From: DASRHT01 sp035293765
GTDB lineage: Bacteria > Chloroflexota > Ktedonobacteria > Ktedonobacterales > Ktedonobacteraceae
Direction of reading: 5' to 3'
Assembly: GCA_035293765.1 (NCBI GenBank)
Contig: DATGMF010000008.1
Coordinates: 1 to 64,000 of the forward strand
Length of the DNA stretch: 64,000 bases
Shown: piece after piece, positions 59,281-64,000 of the stretch
How the letters are laid out: the number at the start of each line of letters is the position of its first letter
Numbering within the stretch: the first letter of the stretch is position 1
The notes under the pieces: generated by a model
Told to the model about the DNA's origin: nothing
The model's database searches: none
The model's input: only the letters and a program-made list of their open reading frames with translations
Program-made: the position numbers and the translations under genes

Positions 59281-62200
59281 AATTCTCCCGTTCTTGTAGG
59301 GTTTGTTTTTCTGCTCGTAGTGGAGCTTTCTCCAGCCCTGCCAGGGTGCGCAGCAACAGCTCAAGGACCTGGCGCTCTCTTGCTGGATCGCTGCCGTGCA
59401 AGCGGTTGTAATGCATATGCACGAAATTGCGGTAGATGTTCTCAGGAAGCTGAAAGAGCGCGTGCTGAGCAGCTAATTCAGACAGGCAGTGGGCTACCAC
59501 CGCCAGACATGTGTTTCTGGCTGCTAGAATCGCTGCTAACTGCTCTCCTCCTGGCAGCTTCTGCAAATAGTCAGGGTCTCCCAGCAGTGAGCGTAATGTG
59601 ACGCTTCTCTGCCGATAAGCAGGCCCGGAGGCTTTTGACGCAGAAACCACCTCACGGCACCACTTCAGGCGTTGCTCCGGCGAGAGCGCCAGCCCCGCGA
59701 GGAGTTCATTAGTACTGAGTACGGCCAGGGTCGTCGTATCCAGTTGCAAGATGTTCTTGCGTCGCAAATATAACATCTCCGCCACCGCTGCGCTATCCGC
59801 GCAGAAAAAAGCCTCGGCGGCATGAATACCCTGCGGACCGCCGTACCGTTCGATCTCACGGTCGTAGACATCGAAGACAAATTTCAGGCATGAGCCTTCC
59901 GTCATCAGATGTGCGCACCAGCGACAGAGGTCGGGCATAAAATGATTTACCAGCACCTGGGGATCGCCCTGAAAACGTAAGCGGATATGAGGCTCGGGAT
60001 CGGCATAGCGGATAAAAAACCAGTTATGGATGAATTGCTGCTCTAGCATTTGTAACACAAAGACTCGCAGCGGGCCAGTGAGCAGCTCTTCTTGCAGGGT
60101 TGGCGCACAGTAGAGTTTGACATAAAGCCACTCGCTTCCAGGTGGCTGCAAACGCATGGCGGCTGCCAGCGCATTGTGGCTTTGAGCAGGTATCCATTGC
60201 TTTTTTGGCGCTGTTCTTGTCTGCGCCCGTTGTTCCTGCGTGGGTCGCCGCACCAGCGAGATGACAAATTCTGTGAGATAGTGTCCGTTGGGTCCTGGCA
60301 TCCAGGCATGTTCTGGCCCAGGCAGCGCCTCTTCCAGCACGACGGCCTCGCCATTTTTCAGGAGATGTAGGCTGGCACGCAACTCTTCCACCTGTGCAGG
60401 ACAGGTGAGGTCGAGCAGCAAACGATTATCCCCCAGACTGAGGTAGACGTAACGCGGCACGTCCCAACGCTCGCGCCAGGCTTGCAATGCTGCCGGAAAA
60501 TCTTCAGCGCGCTGCGGCGCAAGTTCCGCAAGGTGAAATTGCGAGCTGATGCGCCAGTGCGCCAGGGCAAGAACAACGCGTCCAACCTGGATACGTGGCA
60601 GGAAGGGAAAATCAGCACATGCGCCCCATTGAAAATTTGATGAGAGGGCGACCTGATCCTGGCCCATCTCGGAGAGAAACCTGATCGGAGCTGAAGCCTG
60701 CATCGTGCTGAGCATATGTCCTGTGCAGACGCGCACCTCCCGATTCTGTGTTGCCCAACGCAGGTAGAAACGCCCATCTCGCACCCCAACAACCAGCTCG
60801 TCCAGAGGGATGACATGTGTTTGCTCCACGCCCGGCATCACTCCGTACAGGATTTCGTGACGGCGCACCGCAGGACGGATCACAACGTTCATCATGCGAT
60901 CATCGCGTGGCTGGTATACCACCTCGGCATGAATGAGATCAGGTTCCAATAGTGCCTCTTTTTCGGCAATCAGCGTTAACGCCTGCTGTGCCTCCTCGCC
61001 CAGTATATGAGCGAAGCGGCCTAGATAGCGACCGGCTTGCAAAGCGCCCATATTTGGTCCGATGACAATCAAATAGTCTCCCCGGTCCACCGCCTGCGCT
61101 GAGGAAGCTGCTACAAACGCGTTGATATCGAGAGAGGCCGGCAGGTTGCTCTCTGCCGTTGTGGTCTCCAGGCGCTTGAGCTGTTCTGCATTGAGCTGGA
61201 TGACCTGTTTGCGCTCGCGCAGTGCGTCCAGCGCCAGGCGCAACAATTCCTGCTGCCGCTCAGGATACACGGGCGGCTCTTTGCTAGCTGCCATACTGGA
61301 AAGTTGAGCCACTCCCAGACCAAACTGCGGATCGAGCATCTCTAGCAGTGGGACTTCCCGCGCGTCGCCGTATCGCTCCAGAAATGCCTGACGATACGCC
61401 TGTATGTTGGTGAACCCCCTGGGGAGAGGCGATAAACGCAGCATCAGTTCCGCGGCACGCGCCACCTCATCTCCCAACGATGCTGTAATGTGGCGCGTCG
61501 CCAGGTGTAAAGTCGTGTCTACCTGGAGCAGCACGCTGGATTTCTTCTCTGCCATCGTTGTCGTCGCTTTGGGCGTACCATCCGCCTGTTGTGGGCCAGC
61601 CAGTGCTTCAACCCGGGCCGTTAGCCGTCTGGCCTGTTCAAGCAGCAGGCGATATGCTTGTGTGTCCTCCGTCCAGGAGGAGGCATCCCAGTCCTCAATG
61701 GCTTCAAGGTATGCTAGCAGTTGGGCCGCGATAGGAGCAACGGCTGGGATTTCGGCCAGGCATTCCGCGAGGTAGCGAGCCGGATTTTCAATGGTGAGAG
61801 GGGGTCGCAGGTGGCTGATGAGTAAGCTGTGCTTCCAGAGCGTCGCAATGAGCGCTTCGACCTTCGCTAGCGTCGCCCCGGGCGTAGAGGCGAGCAGCAA
61901 CTCCACCAGCGTAGCATAGGAAACAGGCTGGCGCGCCAGGGCCAGCGCGCGCATCGCTGCCCCCGTCGCTCGTAAAGAGATCGCTTCCGTGCTTTTAACC
62001 TGGCTGCCCGCAAAGGGCTCCAGCAAAAAGATCCTGCCTCTACGCACGTAAGCAGCGGTATTGGCAACAAAGCGCAGGTGTATGCGTACTGCCGGGATAG
62101 ATTCGAGCAAGCGGATCAGCGGAAATAGCCAGGCCATGTCTGGACGAGTATACATCGAGCAGAGGCTATCTGCCAGCTCCAGATCTGTCTCCGCTCCAAA

Positions 62201-62554
62201 ACGTGCGAGGCCCACTCCGGCGAAGAGCCCATAGGGCGTGGGGCGCGTCGCCATTCGTATCAGGTAACGCAGCAGTTTGCGCTCGCTACGCTGGCGATCT
62301 CGCAGCGAAGAGGAGGGTTGCTCCAATTCATCAAGTAATGACAGGCTGCCAACTGCCAGGGCTCGTTGCACGCGATGGTCGCCCGCGTGTAAACCATATG
62401 CTTCTGCCTCTCCCCCATGAGCGAGCGCCAGGTATGCCTCGACAGGGAACAGGGGGGAGCGCACCTGGAGTATCTCCAGAGGCTCGTAGAGCGTCTCTCG
62501 CCGTGAAGAGGCCAGCAGCGGGCGTTGATAGGTCTGACGAGCGGTTTGCAGCAT
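59270..62554 (-). CDS. lanB: Lanthipeptide dehydratase (class I LanB, full length)
   Basis: About 1094 residues. LanB enzymes use glutamyl-tRNA to glutamylate Ser/Thr of a precursor peptide and then eliminate the glutamate to give dehydro residues. The N-terminal Lant_dehydr_N part shows RPTPYGLFAGVGLARFG near 104-120, the family's best-kept motif, and the long glutamylation domain follows. The C-terminal elimination (SpaB_C) domain, about 800-1090, has EWLYVKLYC, HNWFFIRYADPEPHIRLRF and FDVYDREIERYGG. The ATG at 62554 is favoured: AAAGGAG lies eleven bases upstream and the family N-terminus begins there; frames upstream run through repeats. LanC is encoded just upstream. No precursor gene is in view. 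Confidence 0.93.
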   Translation of the reverse strand: MLQTARQTYQRPLLASSRRETLYEPLEILQVRSPLFPVEAYLALAHGGEAEAYGLHAGDHRVQRALAVGSLSLLDELEQPSSSLRDRQRSERKLLRYLIRMATRPTPYGLFAGVGLARFGAETDLELADSLCSMYTRPDMAWLFPLIRLLESIPAVRIHLRFVANTAAYVRRGRIFLLEPFAGSQVKSTEAISLRATGAAMRALALARQPVSYATLVELLLASTPGATLAKVEALIATLWKHSLLISHLRPPLTIENPARYLAECLAEIPAVAPIAAQLLAYLEAIEDWDASSWTEDTQAYRLLLEQARRLTARVEALAGPQQADGTPKATTTMAEKKSSVLLQVDTTLHLATRHITASLGDEVARAAELMLRLSPLPRGFTNIQAYRQAFLERYGDAREVPLLEMLDPQFGLGVAQLSSMAASKEPPVYPERQQELLRLALDALRERKQVIQLNAEQLKRLETTTAESNLPASLDINAFVAASSAQAVDRGDYLIVIGPNMGALQAGRYLGRFAHILGEEAQQALTLIAEKEALLEPDLIHAEVVYQPRDDRMMNVVIRPAVRRHEILYGVMPGVEQTHVIPLDELVVGVRDGRFYLRWATQNREVRVCTGHMLSTMQASAPIRFLSEMGQDQVALSSNFQWGACADFPFLPRIQVGRVVLALAHWRISSQFHLAELAPQRAEDFPAALQAWRERWDVPRYVYLSLGDNRLLLDLTCPAQVEELRASLHLLKNGEAVVLEEALPGPEHAWMPGPNGHYLTEFVISLVRRPTQEQRAQTRTAPKKQWIPAQSHNALAAAMRLQPPGSEWLYVKLYCAPTLQEELLTGPLRVFVLQMLEQQFIHNWFFIRYADPEPHIRLRFQGDPQVLVNHFMPDLCRWCAHLMTEGSCLKFVFDVYDREIERYGGPQGIHAAEAFFCADSAAVAEMLYLRRKNILQLDTTTLAVLSTNELLAGLALSPEQRLKWCREVVSASKASGPAYRQRSVTLRSLLGDPDYLQKLPGGEQLAAILAARNTCLAVVAHCLSELAAQHALFQLPENIYRNFVHMHYNRLHGSDPARERQVLELLLRTLAGLEKAPLRAEKQTLQERENWTR

Positions 62555-62686
62555 AGAGACGGACGCTCCTTTCCTAATTGCATTTCCACTTGACATCTTC
62601 GGGTTTGATGCTATACTGCCCCTCAAGGGGAGCGGCGGGAGCCTGTGGCTACCTTGAAATATTCCGCACTCCAACGCTGCTGACGC

Positions 62687-62711
62687 GCTCCCACGATCAA
62701 TCGGGGAGCTA
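62687..62711. repeat. Free copy of the GT2-type palindromic repeat
   Basis: GCTCCC, ACGATCAATCG, GGGAGC is the inverse of the repeat core inside the GT2 gene at 39692-39967. A related GCAAG/CTTGC hairpin follows at about 62717-62736. It lies in the 269-base gap between lanC and lanB, outside any gene. Confidence 0.7.
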
Positions 62712-62823
62712 GAGGGCAAGCGCAAGGGATGCCTTGCAATTCCGCCGACCAACGCTGTTATCACAGCTAGCTGCGCTCAGGTCGGCTGCAAAGAAGGCCC
62801 CTACGGAGCGCGGAATACTGAAA

Positions 62824-64000
62824 CTATGACAGTAAAAACAGGCGGTCCCAAATCGGTTCATAGGGTTGGGCCGCAGCCAGCAGGACAAGCGCCACCCCCG
62901 CTACGCCATCAAGCAGCCAGGGATGATCGACAGAGATCCCCGGGCTCTCCTGATGGAGGTAGCCGAGCAAGGTTTCTGGTTGGTAAAGCTCCAGCAGTTG
63001 CTCTGTTAAAGCGCGGGCCGCTTCCTGGAAAAAAACTTCGCCGCTTTCGTTGGCAAAACGCAGCGTAATCTGTAACAGCCCGGCAATACCGTGGCAGAAG
63101 GTCGGAGAATCAATCCGACGCACTGAGAGCGGTTGACGATACACTGACCGCATCCCATCGAGGGCAACGGCGCGATATGCCGGGCGATCCAGAGCCATGC
63201 CGGCAAGCCAGAGCGCGCGAGCGATCCCCGGAATGCCGTAACACCAGGCCGTGCGACTATTGCCGTCGAAATCAGGAGTCGCCAGGAAATGGCCTGTTGG
63301 GCAGGCAACGGGCCAGTTGATCCCCCACGCGTCCTCCCTATGATGAGCAATCAACCAATCGGCGCTACGAGCAATAGCCTCGTCGATTCCTTCAACTTTT
63401 ATGGCGAAACGTCGGGCCTGGGAGAGCAGCGCCAGGGGGCCGGGAATACCGTGGGCGAGACCACAATTGAGGTAGCCATCGGGATAATGCTCGTACCAAT
63501 GTTCCCGCGGAACCAGGTGAGCGGGAACATGCCAGTGAGGCAGGCCATCCTGTTCTTCCGTCAGATAAACCAGGCTGGCAAGTACGGTTTGCAGAGCCTG
63601 TGCCGCGGCTGGCTCCTCCCGGCGGCACAGCAGATAGGCTCCCATACCCGTTAATCCGGTAATGACGTCATAGAGCGAGTCGTTGCAACCATGAGGGCGT
63701 TCGTCCAGTACGCGCAGCGCCTGGTTGGTGACGGCGGGCAAAAGGTGGTGCTCAAGGGCGGCCAGCAATTTCTGATAGCGGGTGCCGTTGTGGCTCAAAC
63801 ACCAGGTCGCAAAGGCCATGCCGCTGAGACCGGTAAAGAGGGAGAGACCGCACCCCAGCGCATAGCTCGCTTCCAGGGAGCGCGCTGCCAGTTGGATATG
63901 CTGATGGCCGACGGCATCCCAGCCTGCTCCAGGGAAGCAGGTATCCAACATCGCAAAAAGAATAGCCAGTCCCGCGTTGCCCGCAGAGATCCCTGGCGGA
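62824..64000 (-). CDS. lanC: Lanthionine synthetase C (LanC) cyclase, N-terminus outside window
   Basis: At least 391 residues, open to the window edge (PPGISAGNAGLAILFAM precedes the first in-view ATG at 63951). LanC is a zinc enzyme that adds Cys thiols to dehydro residues to close thioether rings. The alpha-toroid repeats carry NCGLAHGIPGPL, AWCYGIPGIARALW (zinc Cys) and SPTFCHGIAGLL (zinc Cys-His), and LLDGVAGVALVLL at the end. All metal ligands are in place. It lies upstream of lanB on the same strand with a 269-base gap full of repeats, so the two are likely one transcript or were before repeat insertion. Confidence 0.92.
   Translation of the reverse strand, partial: PPGISAGNAGLAILFAMLDTCFPGAGWDAVGHQHIQLAARSLEASYALGCGLSLFTGLSGMAFATWCLSHNGTRYQKLLAALEHHLLPAVTNQALRVLDERPHGCNDSLYDVITGLTGMGAYLLCRREEPAAAQALQTVLASLVYLTEEQDGLPHWHVPAHLVPREHWYEHYPDGYLNCGLAHGIPGPLALLSQARRFAIKVEGIDEAIARSADWLIAHHREDAWGINWPVACPTGHFLATPDFDGNSRTAWCYGIPGIARALWLAGMALDRPAYRAVALDGMRSVYRQPLSVRRIDSPTFCHGIAGLLQITLRFANESGEVFFQEAARALTEQLLELYQPETLLGYLHQESPGISVDHPWLLDGVAGVALVLLAAAQPYEPIWDRLFLLS

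Noticed and set aside
62555..62764. 70-residue N-terminal extension of LanB
   Set aside because: It is translated from dispersed repeat sequence and has no similarity to LanB; the ATG at 62554 has its own AAAGGAG.

Overview
This window looks like chromosome of a soil-type, multicellular Chloroflexota bacterium, most likely class Ktedonobacteria. This is inferred from gene content and style, not from a marker gene. The signs are three XRE-type HTH-NTPase regulators, two of them HTH/NB-ARC/TPR proteins; a Ser/Thr kinase fused to a STAND NTPase; a pair of helicase-associated-domain proteins; a DUF2277 protein; moderate GC; and many short dispersed palindromic repeats between genes. I see no rRNA, tRNA, CRISPR array, phage or conjugative genes.

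Layout. Bases 1-272 are the 3' end of an IscB-type RNA-guided nuclease gene. From 342 to 3571 there are housekeeping genes: NAD(P)HX repair (nnr), a Ca2+/H+ antiporter and ribosomal protein L9. From 3743 to 9518 a minus-strand block encodes, in transcription order, an ECF-like sigma factor, a 30-residue membrane peptide, an HTH-ATPase, a multi-pass membrane ATPase and a fatty acid desaturase. From 9849 to 13689 come a CoxG-like SRPBCC protein, an RNase D-like exonuclease with a HEAT-like tail, a nitrilase-fold protein without its catalytic cysteine, and a beta carbonic anhydrase. From 13710 to 23232 come an HTH/NB-ARC/TPR regulator and a 2307-residue secreted RHS/YD-repeat protein with a swapped C-terminal tip. 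From 23584 to 29277 lies an operon of a SWIM-finger protein, a helicase-associated-domain protein and a DMT exporter. From 29599 to 33774 are a secreted alpha/beta hydrolase, prmA-rsmE and a double GNAT protein.

Bases 34006 to 47216 form a surface-glycan locus: an anchored GH5 glycosidase, three alkaline-phosphatase-superfamily proteins, a GT2 glycosyltransferase carrying four in-frame palindromic repeats, a flippase, a lipoprotein, a GT4 glycosyltransferase, and a Wzz/BY-kinase-like protein whose P-loop is missing. Then come an amidase/TPR/DUF2277 operon (47284-50007), a VOC protein with a near-perfect leaderless promoter, and an AAC(3)-family acetyltransferase. Bases 51577-59112 hold a second HTH/NB-ARC/TPR protein followed by a 1534-residue kinase-TIR-STAND-TM-beta-helix receptor. 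The right edge (59270-64000) is part of a lanthipeptide locus: a full-length LanB dehydratase and a LanC cyclase cut by the window edge.

The items most worth following up are the kinase-TIR-STAND-beta-helix receptor and its NB-ARC neighbour, the sigma/micro-peptide/ATPase/desaturase block, the repeat family that has entered coding sequences and supplies stop codons, and the lanthipeptide locus with no visible precursor.
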